Shown piece by piece: positions 25,577-34,993 of a stretch of DNA of 64,000 bases (position 1 is its first letter; each line of letters starts with the position of its first letter). The stretch is from positions 1 through 64,000 of the forward strand of contig NZ_CAJPUX010000010.1 in the NCBI RefSeq assembly GCF_905397285.1, read 5' to 3'. The translations under genes were made by a program, and so were the position numbers. A model generated the notes under the pieces. The model saw only the letters and a program-made list of their open reading frames with translations, was not told the DNA's origin and searched no databases. The DNA is from Cupriavidus plantarum. Its GTDB lineage: Bacteria; Pseudomonadota; Gammaproteobacteria; Burkholderiales; Burkholderiaceae.

Positions 25577-28030
25577 ATGCAACGCCTTCTCCTCCGTTGT
25601 CGTCGCGTGTATGCGGGTGGGCTTGCCGCCTGCCTGACCGCGTGTCCAGTCGCCTGCTTTGTCGCTGCAACCCTCTTTACGATGGACGCGCTTTCCCCGA
25701 GGTCTGCGCTTGCGGCAGCGCCGGCGCCGCGTGCTTCGCTGCAATGGCCGAGGCAGTTCGATGCGGCAGGCCAGCGCATCGAGGTGTATCAGCCGCAGAT
25801 CGAACGGTGGGAGGGCAACCAGCTCGGCGGCCGCGCGGCGGTGGCGATGGGGCCTAGGGATGGCGCGCCGACTTATGGGGTGGTCCGGTTCTCCGCGACC
25901 GCGGACATCGACAAGCCGTCCGGGCTCGTGCAACTGTCGCAGCTCCGCATCGACAGTGTGGACGTCCCCACGCGTCCCGATGCGGCCGAGCAGGTACGAC
26001 AGGGGCTGATCGCGCAGTTGCCGCCGCGGGGGCTGACGGTGCCGCTCGAGCAGTTGCAGGCCAGCTATGCCGTGGCGCAGCAGATCGCGCGGGGCCAGCG
26101 CGTGGCCGTGCGCAACGATGTGCCGCAGATCCTGTTTGCGACCACGCCCACCGTGCTCGTGCTTGTCGATGGGGATCCGGTATGGCGGCGGTCCAGTCCG
26201 CACTACGAACGCGCGCTCAACAGCCGTGCGCTGCTGCTCCGCGACGACGCGGGCGAGTTGTTCCTGCAGGCGGCCGGCTACTGGTACCGCTCGGAATCCG
26301 CCGGCGGCGCATGGGAGGTGTTGCCCACCCCGCCCGCCGCGCTGCTGGCGCTTGCAAGCAACGCCGCAGGCAAGCTCGCAAGCGAGACCCCAAAGCCCGA
26401 CCCCATGCTCCCCGCCGATGGCCGCAAGCCCGCCACCGCGCCCGCCGTGCTGCTGTCCACGCGCCCCGCCGAACTCATCGTCACGAGCGGCGCGCCGCAG
26501 ATGATGCCGGTGGACGGCGTGAGCCTGCTCACCGTGTCGAACGCCGACCACGCCGTGTTCGTCGATCCGACGTCAAACCAATCCTACGTGCTGCTATCCG
26601 GCCGCTGGTTCCGCGCCCCGATGCTGACCGGCCCGTGGGAGTACGTCCCGGGCGATCAACTGCCCGCCGACTTCGCGAAGATCTCGCCGAACGATCCCAA
26701 GGCCAACGTGCTGGTGTCCGTGCCCGGCACCGCGCAGGCCCGCGAGGCGGAGATCGCGGCCAACATCCCGCAGACCGCCACCGTCTCCCGCGCAAAGGCG
26801 TCGCTGACCGTGACCTATGATGGCGCGCCGCGTTTCGAGGCGATCGACGGCACCGCGCTGCGATACGCGATCAACACCGGAACGCCGGTCATCGAGGCGA
26901 GCGACCGCTTCTTCGCGGTGGCCAACGGCATCTGGTTCGTCGCGCCGTCGCCCGCGGGTCCATGGAGCGTCGCCACCGACGTGCCGCCCGCGATCTATGC
27001 GATGCCGCCGAGCGCGCCGCTGTACTACGTGACCTACGTGCGCATCTATTCGGTGACGCCAGACGCGGTCGTGGTGGGCTATACGCCCGGCTACATGGGC
27101 GTGGTGGTCGGCCCCGCGGGCACGGTGGTCTATGGCACGGGCTATGTGTACCCGCCCTACGTGGGAACGGTGTACTACGGCTATCCCGCGACGTACGGTT
27201 ATGGCGCGGGATTTGGCATCGGCATGGCGGAAGGGTTCGCGTTCGGCTTCGCGGCCGGGGCGATATGGGGCGCGGCCACGCCTTATTGGGGACCGTATTG
27301 GGGGTCTTATTGGGGTGGCGCGTATGGATGGAACTACGTGAACGTGAATCAGGCCAACGTCTATGGCCGATGGGGGCAGGGCACGGTCACGCACGCGCAG
27401 GGATGGAACGCCTGGACGGGCACGCAATGGCGCGGCACGGCGGCCTCGGGCTATAACCCCGCGACTGGCGCGCAGTTCCAGGGCGGCCGCGGTGCCGCGT
27501 TCAATCCGTACTCGGGCAACTACGCGGCGGGACGGCAGGGTTCGTTCTCGAATCCTTCCACGGGCAGCGCGGGCGCTGGCCGCGGCGGCGTGGTGGGCAA
27601 CGCGGCGACGGGCGACTACGCGGCCGGGCGGCAGGTTGCGGGCTACAACGCGCAAACCGGACGCGTCGGCGCGGTGGAAGCGGGCATCGCCGGCAACACG
27701 CAGACTGGCGTGCAGACCGCGGGCAGTCGTGGCGTGGTGGCGAATCCGGGCAAGGACAACGCCGTCGTCTGGAACAACGGCAATGTGTATGCGGGTCACG
27801 ATGGCAATGTCTATCAGCGAACGGAGGACGGCTGGCAGAAGCACACGTCGAACGGATGGGAGCCCGTGCAGCCCAGCGGTGCGAATAGCGATGCGGCGCG
27901 GCAGGTCACCAGCGGGCTCGATAGCCAGCATCAGGCGAGGCAACTCGGCAATCAGCGCACGGCCGCCACCGCGCAGCAATGGCAGGCACGCTTCGGTGGC
28001 GGTGGCGGCTTTCACAGATTCCGCCGTTAG
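25577..28030 (+). CDS. Large secreted Gly/Tyr-rich repeat protein of unknown function
   Basis: No named family is recognised. The 817-aa protein has an N-terminal signal region (to about residue 48, SALAAAP). The middle part has three spaced repeats of the form W-[YF]-x(3)-P/S-x-x-G-x-W: YWYRSESAGGAWEVLP (about 235), RWFRAPMLTGPWEYVP (about 343) and IWFVAPSPAGPWSVA (about 453). Then comes a Gly/Tyr/Trp-rich stretch of about 490-600 (VYYGYPATYGYGAG; WGPYWGSYWGG) and a C-terminal set of Gly/Asn-rich near-repeats (about 620-740) built on phrases such as GYNPATGAQFQGG and GYNAQTGRVGAV. The architecture suggests an envelope or matrix-type protein. It lies upstream of the efflux operon, 124 bp away on the same strand. 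Confidence 0.72.
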   Translation: MQRLLLRCRRVYAGGLAACLTACPVACFVAATLFTMDALSPRSALAAAPAPRASLQWPRQFDAAGQRIEVYQPQIERWEGNQLGGRAAVAMGPRDGAPTYGVVRFSATADIDKPSGLVQLSQLRIDSVDVPTRPDAAEQVRQGLIAQLPPRGLTVPLEQLQASYAVAQQIARGQRVAVRNDVPQILFATTPTVLVLVDGDPVWRRSSPHYERALNSRALLLRDDAGELFLQAAGYWYRSESAGGAWEVLPTPPAALLALASNAAGKLASETPKPDPMLPADGRKPATAPAVLLSTRPAELIVTSGAPQMMPVDGVSLLTVSNADHAVFVDPTSNQSYVLLSGRWFRAPMLTGPWEYVPGDQLPADFAKISPNDPKANVLVSVPGTAQAREAEIAANIPQTATVSRAKASLTVTYDGAPRFEAIDGTALRYAINTGTPVIEASDRFFAVANGIWFVAPSPAGPWSVATDVPPAIYAMPPSAPLYYVTYVRIYSVTPDAVVVGYTPGYMGVVVGPAGTVVYGTGYVYPPYVGTVYYGYPATYGYGAGFGIGMAEGFAFGFAAGAIWGAATPYWGPYWGSYWGGAYGWNYVNVNQANVYGRWGQGTVTHAQGWNAWTGTQWRGTAASGYNPATGAQFQGGRGAAFNPYSGNYAAGRQGSFSNPSTGSAGAGRGGVVGNAATGDYAAGRQVAGYNAQTGRVGAVEAGIAGNTQTGVQTAGSRGVVANPGKDNAVVWNNGNVYAGHDGNVYQRTEDGWQKHTSNGWEPVQPSGANSDAARQVTSGLDSQHQARQLGNQRTAATAQQWQARFGGGGGFHRFRR

Positions 28031-28153
28031 CATCGAAACTACTTAAGTCCGCGCCCGAAAACATTGAATGGTGCCTCAGGCGGCGCGCACGTAACCTCGA
28101 CAATAAGGTGGCGGGCGTCCCCGGATGCCGTGCCCCAAACGAGGGAGCGGCCA

Positions 28154-29416
28154 ATGAGGCAGCGTGCAATGATGGGGCAGGTCCGGGCGGTGGGGGCAAC
28201 CATGGCGGCCGCGACGGCGAAGCATGCTGACCTGCGATGGTGGCTATGCGCGATGGGGGGCGCGGCACTGATGCTCACCGCTTGCGGCAGGCAGGAACCG
28301 CCGCCCGCCGCCGCGCAGGCGGTGCCCGTACAGGTGTTTCAGACGCGCGCGCACGATCTTCCTGTGACCTTCGAGTTCGTCGGCCAGACGCAGAGCGATC
28401 AGGCCGTGGACGTGCGCGCGCGCGTGTCCGGCTTTCTGGTCAAGCGCAACTATGTGGAAGGCGCGATGGTCAGGGAGAACCAGGTCCTCTTCGAGATCGA
28501 TCACAAGCCGTTCCAGACGCAGCTCGATGCGGCGCAGGCACAGCTGTCGCAGCAGAAGGCGCGGCTCGACGTCGCGCGCGCCAACCTCGCGCGCGTCAAG
28601 CCGCTGGCCGCGCAGAATGCGTTGTCGCAGAAGGATCTCGACGATGCCACGGGGCAGTTCCATTCCGCCGTGGCCGGCGTGGAGCAGGCCACGGCGGAGG
28701 TGGAAACGCAGAAGCTCAATCTCTCCTATACGTATGTGCGCGCGCCCGTGGATGGGGTGTCGAGCTTCGGCGTGTTGCCGGTGGGGGCGTATGTCAGCAC
28801 GACCAACAGCCTGCTGACGACGGTGTCCACGCTGACGCCGATGCGGATCAACTTCAGTATCTCCGAGCCGCAGACGCTGGAGTTCCGCGCGCAACAGCAG
28901 AACAGGCAGCTCGTCGTGCCGCCGGATCGGCACTACTCGGTGTCGATCGTGCTGGCCGATGGCTCCGAGTATCCGCACAAGGGGCGCATCACGTTCGCGG
29001 ACGCGACGTATAGCCCCCAGACCGGGACCTTTCTCGTGCGCGCGGAGATGCCGAATCCGAACAACGAGTTGCAGCCCGGACAGTTCGTGCGCGTGCTCGT
29101 CGGCGGCGCCACACGACCCAATGCGATCGTCGTGCCGCAGCGCGCGGTGATGCATGGGCCGAAGGGCGATCTCGTATTCATCGTAGACAAGGAGGGCAAG
29201 GCGCAGCCCCGGCCCGTGACGGTCGGCGAGTTGTCGGGGCCGATGTGGCGCATCGCGCAGGGACTAGAGGCCGGTGAGACCGTCGTTGTCGATGGCGCGG
29301 GCAAGCTCACCGCGGGCGCGCCCGTGCAGGTTACGGGCGAGGCGCCGCTCGCGGCGGTGGGGGCGGGGAGCGCATCCGCGCCCGCGAAATCTGCCACACC
29401 CTCGGCCACACGCTGA
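28154..29416 (+). CDS. RND efflux system periplasmic adaptor (AcrA/MexE-like lipoprotein)
   Basis: The membrane-fusion subunit linking an inner-membrane RND pump to its outer-membrane channel; 420 aa. The signal ends in the lipobox LMLTAC (Cys44). The fold follows as a biotinyl-lipoyl half (VDVRARVSGFLVKRNYVEGAMVRENQVLFEID), a coiled-coil hairpin (about 120-190), a second lipoyl half (LSYTYVRAPVDGVSSFGVLPVGAYV) and a beta-barrel/membrane-proximal part. The start 28154 is preceded by GAGGGAG at good spacing; two further ATGs follow within seven codons. It is the first gene of a three-gene operon. Confidence 0.94.
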   Translation: MRQRAMMGQVRAVGATMAAATAKHADLRWWLCAMGGAALMLTACGRQEPPPAAAQAVPVQVFQTRAHDLPVTFEFVGQTQSDQAVDVRARVSGFLVKRNYVEGAMVRENQVLFEIDHKPFQTQLDAAQAQLSQQKARLDVARANLARVKPLAAQNALSQKDLDDATGQFHSAVAGVEQATAEVETQKLNLSYTYVRAPVDGVSSFGVLPVGAYVSTTNSLLTTVSTLTPMRINFSISEPQTLEFRAQQQNRQLVVPPDRHYSVSIVLADGSEYPHKGRITFADATYSPQTGTFLVRAEMPNPNNELQPGQFVRVLVGGATRPNAIVVPQRAVMHGPKGDLVFIVDKEGKAQPRPVTVGELSGPMWRIAQGLEAGETVVVDGAGKLTAGAPVQVTGEAPLAAVGAGSASAPAKSATPSATR

Positions 29417-29428
29417 GAGGGGACCGCC

Positions 29429-32400
29429 ATGATCTCCGCCTTCTGCGTCCGGCGTCCGATCTTCGCGATCGTGCTGTCGCTGGTCATCGTCATCGGTGGC
29501 GGCGTGGCGATGTTCGCGCTGCCCATCGCGCAGTATCCCGACATCACGCCGCCGCAGGTCACGGTCACCGCGACCTATGCGGGCGCGGACTCGGATACCG
29601 TGGCCCAGACCGTCGCCGCGCCGATCGAGACGCAGGTCAATGGCGCCGACAACATGATCTACATGCAGTCGACATCGTCCCCGACCGGTTCGATGACGCT
29701 CAACGTGTTCTTCGATATCGGCACCGATCCCGATACCGCGCAGGTGCAGGTACAGAACCGCGTGAATCTTGCGCTGCCGCAGTTGCCCGATACCGTCCAG
29801 AAAACCGGCATCAATGTGCAGAAGCGCTCATCGAGCTTCCTGCTGCTGATCGCCGTGCATTCGCCCGACGGCCGCTTCGACCAGCAGTACATCAACAACT
29901 ATGCAAACCTGTACGTGCTCGATGCCATCAAGCGCATCAACGGCGCGAACCAGGCGCAGATCATGGGGTCGGCGGACCTCGCCATGCGCATCTGGCTCAA
30001 GCCCGACCGCATGGCCGCGCTCGGTATCACCGCGCAGGACGTGCAGCGCGCGGTGCAGAGCCAGAACGAGCAGTTCGGCGCGGGCAGCGTGGGGCAGGCG
30101 CCGAACGCGCGGCCCGTGGAGTTGTCGTTTCCGCTCGTGACGCCGGGGCGGCTCACCACGCCCGATCAGTTCGACAACATCATCCTCCGGGCGGACAACC
30201 AGGGCGCGGCGATCGCGCGGCTGCGCGACGTCGGCCACGCCGAGGTGGGCCAGCAGCTCTACACGCTGCGTTCGTCGCTCAACGGGAAGCCGGCGACGAT
30301 CATCGCGGTGTATCAGCAGCCGGGTTCGAATGCCATTCAGGTGGCGAAGGAAGTGCGGCGCACGCTCGACGATATGTCGAAAACATTCCCGCCGGGCATC
30401 GCGTACAAGGTGTCGCTCGATACCACCGAGTTCGTCAGCGCGTCGATCGAAGAGGTGGTGCACACGCTGGCGGAGGCCGTGGTGCTGGTCGTGCTCGTGG
30501 TGTTCATCTTCCTGCAGAACGTGCGCGCGACGATCATTCCCGTGCTGGCCGTGTTCGTGTCGATCATCGGCACGTTCGCGGGTTTGCTGGCGCTGGGTTT
30601 CTCGATCAATCTGCTGACGCTGTTCGCGTTGGTACTGGCCATCGGGATCGTCGTCGACGATGCAATCGTGGTGGTGGAGAACGTCGAGCGCAATATGGCC
30701 GAGTTCCATCTTTCGCCGCGGGAGGCCACCCTGCGCGCGATGGAGGAAGTCACGGGCCCCGTCATCGCCATCGTGCTCGTGCTGTCTGCGGTGTTCATCC
30801 CGGTGGCATTCGTCTCGGGCACCACGGGCCAGCTGTACCGGCAGTTCGCGCTGACGATCGTCGTCTCGGTGGTGATCTCGGGCTTCTGCGCGCTGACGCT
30901 GTCGCCGGCGCTCGCCGCGATGATTCTCAAGCCCGGCCATCACACGCCATGGCGCGGCTTCGTATGGTTCAACGACAGGTTCGACCGGCTCGTTCATCAC
31001 TATGGCAACTGGGTGCGCGCGTTCATGCGGCGCGCGGTGCTGGCGCTGCTGTTCTTCGTGATCATGCTGCTGGCGGTATGGCAGCTGTTCGCGCGTATTC
31101 CGACGGCGTTCGTGCCGCCCGAGGATCAGGGCTATCTGCTGGTCGCGGTGATGATGCCGGACTCCGCGAGCCTCGACCGCACGGACAAGGTCACGCAGCA
31201 GGTTGCGGCGATGTTCCGGGAACATCCCGCCGTGGAAGACGCGTCCGCGCTTTCGGGGTACAGCTTCATCGACAGCCAGTACAAGACCAACGCGGGCACG
31301 GTGTTCGTCGGCCTCAAGAGTTTCAAACAGCGCGGCACGCGCGATCTGTCGGTGCGCGCGGTGATCGGCTCGCAAATCGCCAAGCTGCGCGCGATTCCGG
31401 AGGCCATCATTATCCCGGTCAATCCGCCCTCCATCCCGGGCCTTGGGTCGCAGGGAGGCTTCGAGTTCTGGATCCAGAACCGCGGCACGGGTAACGCGGC
31501 CGAGCTCGAGGGCGTGACGCGCAGTTTCATCAAGGCAGCGGCATCGCATCCCGAACTTGGGCGACTGACGAGCACGATCCAGGCCGCCTCCCGGCAGATG
31601 CGCGTGGAGGTGGACAAGGAGAAGGCCGAGACGATGGGCGTGCCGATCGCCGATGTCTACGGCACGCTGCAGACGCAGTTTGGCTCGCTCTACGTCAGCC
31701 AGTTCTCGCAATACAGCCGCGTATGGCAAGTGATATTGCAGGCGGAGCCCCAGTATCGCGCGGATCCCGACGACCTCCAGTTCCTGTACGTGCGGCAGCA
31801 GAGCGGCAAGATGGTGCCCGTCACGGGCCTGCTCACCACGCGTTATGCGAGTGGGCCCGATCTGCTCTCGCGCTTCAACAATTTCCCCGCGGCAAAGATC
31901 ACGGGCGACGCGGCGGCCGGGTATAGCTCGGGACAGGCGCTGGCGGCGATGGAGGCAGTGGCGCGCGAGTCGTTGCCCGCGAGCTACAGCTTTGCGTGGA
32001 GCGGCGAGGCCTTCGAGCAGAAAAAGTCCGGCAATACGACGGCGATCGTGTTCGTGTTTGGCATCGTGATGGTGTTCCTGATCCTCGCCGCGCAATACGA
32101 GTCGTGGTCGTTGCCCGTGTCGATCCTCAGTGCCGTGCCATTCGGCATCTTCGGCGCGTTGCTCGCGATTCTGCTGCGCGGGCTGTCGAACGACGTGTAT
32201 TTCCAGATTGGCATGGTCACGTTGATCGGGCTCGCCGCGAAGAACGCCATCCTGATCGTCGAGTTCGCAGTGCTCAAGCAGAAGGAGGGCATGTCGCATG
32301 GGGACGCCGCGATAGAAGCGGCCAAGCTGCGGCTGCGGCCGATCGTAATGACGTCGCTCGCATTCATCCTCGGCGCGGTGCCGTTGTTCATCGCGGCGGG

Positions 32401-32611
32401 CGCGGGCGCGAACTCGCGGCATTCGATCGGCACGGGGATCATCGGCGGCATGCTGGCGGCCACGACGCTCGCCCTGCTGTTCGTGCCGCTGTTCTCATGG
32501 CTGATCGGGACGGGCGTGGACAAGTTCCGCGCGCGCCGCGGCAAGGCGTCGCCGCCGTCGGCCGCGGGGCCGGTGGCGCCGCACGAGCCGACAGCGGGAG
32601 AGCCGTCGTGA
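29429..32611 (+). CDS. RND multidrug efflux permease (HAE1 family)
   Basis: A 1060-aa proton-driven drug exporter of the AcrB/MexF type. It shows the expected twelve-helix layout with two large periplasmic loops. TM4 carries the proton-relay pair Asp410-Asp411 (GIVVDDAIVVVENVERN). Other conserved segments are the N-terminus FCVRRPIFAIVLSL, PIAQYPDITPPQV, and FQIGMVTLIGLAAKNAILIVEFA in the second half. It lies 12 bp after the adaptor and its TGA overlaps the GTG of the channel gene. The substrate cannot be read from sequence. Confidence 0.97.
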   Translation: MISAFCVRRPIFAIVLSLVIVIGGGVAMFALPIAQYPDITPPQVTVTATYAGADSDTVAQTVAAPIETQVNGADNMIYMQSTSSPTGSMTLNVFFDIGTDPDTAQVQVQNRVNLALPQLPDTVQKTGINVQKRSSSFLLLIAVHSPDGRFDQQYINNYANLYVLDAIKRINGANQAQIMGSADLAMRIWLKPDRMAALGITAQDVQRAVQSQNEQFGAGSVGQAPNARPVELSFPLVTPGRLTTPDQFDNIILRADNQGAAIARLRDVGHAEVGQQLYTLRSSLNGKPATIIAVYQQPGSNAIQVAKEVRRTLDDMSKTFPPGIAYKVSLDTTEFVSASIEEVVHTLAEAVVLVVLVVFIFLQNVRATIIPVLAVFVSIIGTFAGLLALGFSINLLTLFALVLAIGIVVDDAIVVVENVERNMAEFHLSPREATLRAMEEVTGPVIAIVLVLSAVFIPVAFVSGTTGQLYRQFALTIVVSVVISGFCALTLSPALAAMILKPGHHTPWRGFVWFNDRFDRLVHHYGNWVRAFMRRAVLALLFFVIMLLAVWQLFARIPTAFVPPEDQGYLLVAVMMPDSASLDRTDKVTQQVAAMFREHPAVEDASALSGYSFIDSQYKTNAGTVFVGLKSFKQRGTRDLSVRAVIGSQIAKLRAIPEAIIIPVNPPSIPGLGSQGGFEFWIQNRGTGNAAELEGVTRSFIKAAASHPELGRLTSTIQAASRQMRVEVDKEKAETMGVPIADVYGTLQTQFGSLYVSQFSQYSRVWQVILQAEPQYRADPDDLQFLYVRQQSGKMVPVTGLLTTRYASGPDLLSRFNNFPAAKITGDAAAGYSSGQALAAMEAVARESLPASYSFAWSGEAFEQKKSGNTTAIVFVFGIVMVFLILAAQYESWSLPVSILSAVPFGIFGALLAILLRGLSNDVYFQIGMVTLIGLAAKNAILIVEFAVLKQKEGMSHGDAAIEAAKLRLRPIVMTSLAFILGAVPLFIAAGAGANSRHSIGTGIIGGMLAATTLALLFVPLFSWLIGTGVDKFRARRGKASPPSAAGPVAPHEPTAGEPS

Positions 32612-34167
32612 AGGCAGCGCTGACACGTGTCATATCGGCGACGGCGCTCGCCGCCGCCATCGCGGGCTGCGCGATCGGCCCAGATTATCGGCGGCCCGAA
32701 GTCGCATCGCCGCCGTACTATCGGCTCGATACCGGCGCGCTGGCCATCGAAGCGGACATCGCGTGGTGGAACACCTTCGACGATCCGGTTCTCACCGCGC
32801 TCGTCGAGACCGCGCTGCGCAACAGCTACGACGTGCGCATCGCCACGGCGCGTATCGACGAGTTCCGCGGCCAGCTGATGATCGCGCGCTCGGCGTTCTA
32901 TCCGCAGATCGGCGCGACGGCCGCTGCCGCGCGGCAGCGCAGCGGCACGTTCAACACGCTGATCGGCACGCCGCTCGAGGCGTTCAGCGGGCCGCGCAAC
33001 AGCTATCAGCTCGTGGGCAACGCAAGCTGGGAGATCGACGTCTGGGGCCGCATCCGCCGCCAGGCCGAAGGCGCGGAAGCGGATCTCTGGAATGCCGAGT
33101 ACACGCGGCGCGGCACGGTACTCGCGCTTGCGGCGTCCGTGGTGCAGGGCTACGCAACGTTGCGCGGCCTCGACGCGCAGCTCGATATCGCGCGGCAGAC
33201 GCTGGACGTGCGCGCCAAGGCGGTGAACATTTTCCGGCAGCGCTTCGAAGGCGGCGTGGTGTCGCAGGTGGAACTGGTACAGGCGGAGAACGACTACTAC
33301 GCGGCTGAGTCCTCGATTCCGCCGATCCGAGCGTCGATCGCGCAGACGGAGAATGCATTGTCGGTGCTGCTCGGCCGTGAGCCCGGCCCGATCGAGCGCG
33401 GCAAGCCGTTCGATGCGCTGCAGGCGCCCGCTGTCGGCCCCGACATGCCCGCGATGCTGCTGTCGCGGCGTCCCGATGTCCTGCAGGCCGAGCAGGCGGC
33501 AGTGGCCGCGAACGCGCGGCTTGGCGCGGCGGAGGCGTTGTATCTGCCGGCGGTAGACCTCTCGGCGATGTTTGGCGCGATCGCCGCTACGCCGGGCGCG
33601 TTGTGGCACAGCGCGTCGCGCGTGTGGGGCGTGGGGGCAAGCATCACGCAGCCGATCTTCCAGGGCGGGGCGATCCGCGGGCAGGTGCAGAGCGCCAGCG
33701 CCGTGCGCGATCAGGCGATGCTCGCGTATCAGGCCAGCGTACTCAACGCGCTCGCCGACGTGAACAACGCGCTCGCGGCGAACATGGAGACGCGCATCCG
33801 GCTTGCGAGTCTGCGACGGCAGGAGCAATCGCTCGTCATCTATGCGGATCAGGCTACCGCGCGTTACGAGGGCGGCTATACCAGCTATCTGGAGGTTACC
33901 GATGCGCGCGAGAAACTCTATTCGGTGCAGCTCGCGGCGGTGCAGGGGCAGGTGGATGTGCTGACGGGTGTAGCGACGTTGTATAAGTCGCTTGGCGGCG
34001 GGTGGCCGGCCGTGCCGGCCGAGGTGCGGGACGGCGGGATGGTTGGCGATGCGCGGCAACTGGCACCGGCATCGGCACAGACATCGGCACAGACCTCGCC
34101 GCAGTCCTCGCTGCCGTCACCTTCGTCACCTTCCTCCCCTGCGTCCGACCCTCAGGCGTCACGCTAG
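32608..34167 (+). CDS. Outer-membrane efflux channel lipoprotein (NodT/OprM family)
   Basis: The TolC-type channel of the tripartite pump, 519 aa. It starts at GTG 32608 in a GTGA overlap with the permease stop. The lipoprotein signal ends AAAIAGC (Cys21), followed by the family hallmark CAIGPDYRRPEV. Two copies of the outer-membrane efflux domain follow (about 60-255 and 275-460), with NASWEIDVWGRIRRQAEGAEADL and ITQPIFQGGAIRGQV. The C-terminal 40 residues are a Ser/Pro/Gln low-complexity tail. The same frame is open about 200 codons upstream inside the permease gene, but that part is not protein-like for this family. Confidence 0.95.
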   Translation: MKAALTRVISATALAAAIAGCAIGPDYRRPEVASPPYYRLDTGALAIEADIAWWNTFDDPVLTALVETALRNSYDVRIATARIDEFRGQLMIARSAFYPQIGATAAAARQRSGTFNTLIGTPLEAFSGPRNSYQLVGNASWEIDVWGRIRRQAEGAEADLWNAEYTRRGTVLALAASVVQGYATLRGLDAQLDIARQTLDVRAKAVNIFRQRFEGGVVSQVELVQAENDYYAAESSIPPIRASIAQTENALSVLLGREPGPIERGKPFDALQAPAVGPDMPAMLLSRRPDVLQAEQAAVAANARLGAAEALYLPAVDLSAMFGAIAATPGALWHSASRVWGVGASITQPIFQGGAIRGQVQSASAVRDQAMLAYQASVLNALADVNNALAANMETRIRLASLRRQEQSLVIYADQATARYEGGYTSYLEVTDAREKLYSVQLAAVQGQVDVLTGVATLYKSLGGGWPAVPAEVRDGGMVGDARQLAPASAQTSAQTSPQSSLPSPSSPSSPASDPQASR

Positions 34168-34196
34168 CGGCGTCGTGTCCGCGCGCGTCATGCCCG

Positions 34197-34718
34197 TCAT
34201 GCCTCTTCGTCCATCATCGCCGCCACGGGCAGCATCGCGTTGAAGCGTTCCAGCTCGGTCCGAAACGCCTTTGCACCCGGCCCGGGCACGATCTCCACGT
34301 CGCCGAGCGTGATCTCGCTGCCATCCTCGCGCATGAGCCGGGGCGGGCGAATCTCGGTGCCATCGCGTCCATCCTTGAGGATCGTCAATGGCCCGTGTTC
34401 GGTCGCGCGCCAGCGATCCGCCCATCCCTTCAGCGAGACGAACACCGGAAAAAACTCGCGCCCCGATTCGGTCAGCGTATAGACGTGACGGGCGCCGCCC
34501 CCCGGCGTATGGGTTTTTTCGAGCAGCCCATGCTCGACGAGGGCCTTGAGGCGATTGCTCAGAATGTTCGGCGCGATGCCGAGCCGTCGCTCGAATTCGT
34601 CGAAGCGCGTACTGCCGTAGAACGCCTCGCGCAGGATCAGCATGGCCCAGCGCTCGCCCAACACGCTCAGCGCGCGGGCAATCGGACAGGGCATGGCGGA
34701 GAAATCTGTGGATGCCAT
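34197..34718 (-). CDS. HxlR-family transcriptional regulator
   Basis: A 173-aa regulator with a winged-helix HxlR domain in the first 110 residues: PCPIARALSVLGERWAMLIL, then EAFYGSTRFDEFERRLGIA and LSNRLKALVEHGLLEK. Cys11 is the conserved HxlR cysteine that in some members senses redox or electrophiles. The C-terminal 60 residues are an extra domain of unknown role. The start at 34718 was chosen at the fold boundary. It is tail-to-tail with the efflux operon (29-bp gap) and divergent from the ClC gene, so the ClC gene or itself is as likely a target as the pump. Confidence 0.9.
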   Translation of the reverse strand: MASTDFSAMPCPIARALSVLGERWAMLILREAFYGSTRFDEFERRLGIAPNILSNRLKALVEHGLLEKTHTPGGGARHVYTLTESGREFFPVFVSLKGWADRWRATEHGPLTILKDGRDGTEIRPPRLMREDGSEITLGDVEIVPGPGAKAFRTELERFNAMLPVAAMMDEEA

Positions 34719-34993
34719 GACATCGTCACTTTGGTGGTACAAGTCTGTATCATCATAGCTTGCATCATGAAAGCGTGCTCGTGAGATTTTTTCATGGCGG
34801 CATGACGGCAAGGAAAATCGACCGGCGGTACGCCAGCGCGCGCCGTTTGCGTTCGCAGATCGCGCGCAGTCCGCGTGCTGTTCGCGCGGATCGGCATGGG
34901 TTTTGTCGGGCCCCCGCCATGCGCGGCGTATAGTGACGGGGTCTCATCGTTCCCACGCCGCCCGTCTTACGGCCGCCGCAAGATCGCTGCTTC

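Noticed and set aside
29828-32422. An 864-codon frame antisense to the RND permease
   Set aside because: The composition is Arg/His/Glu-rich, with no motifs; it is a shadow of the permease.
31996-32607. A 204-codon extension of the outer-membrane channel frame into the RND permease gene
   Set aside because: The lipoprotein signal begins at GTG 32608 with a GTGA overlap; the upstream part is a shifted-frame shadow.
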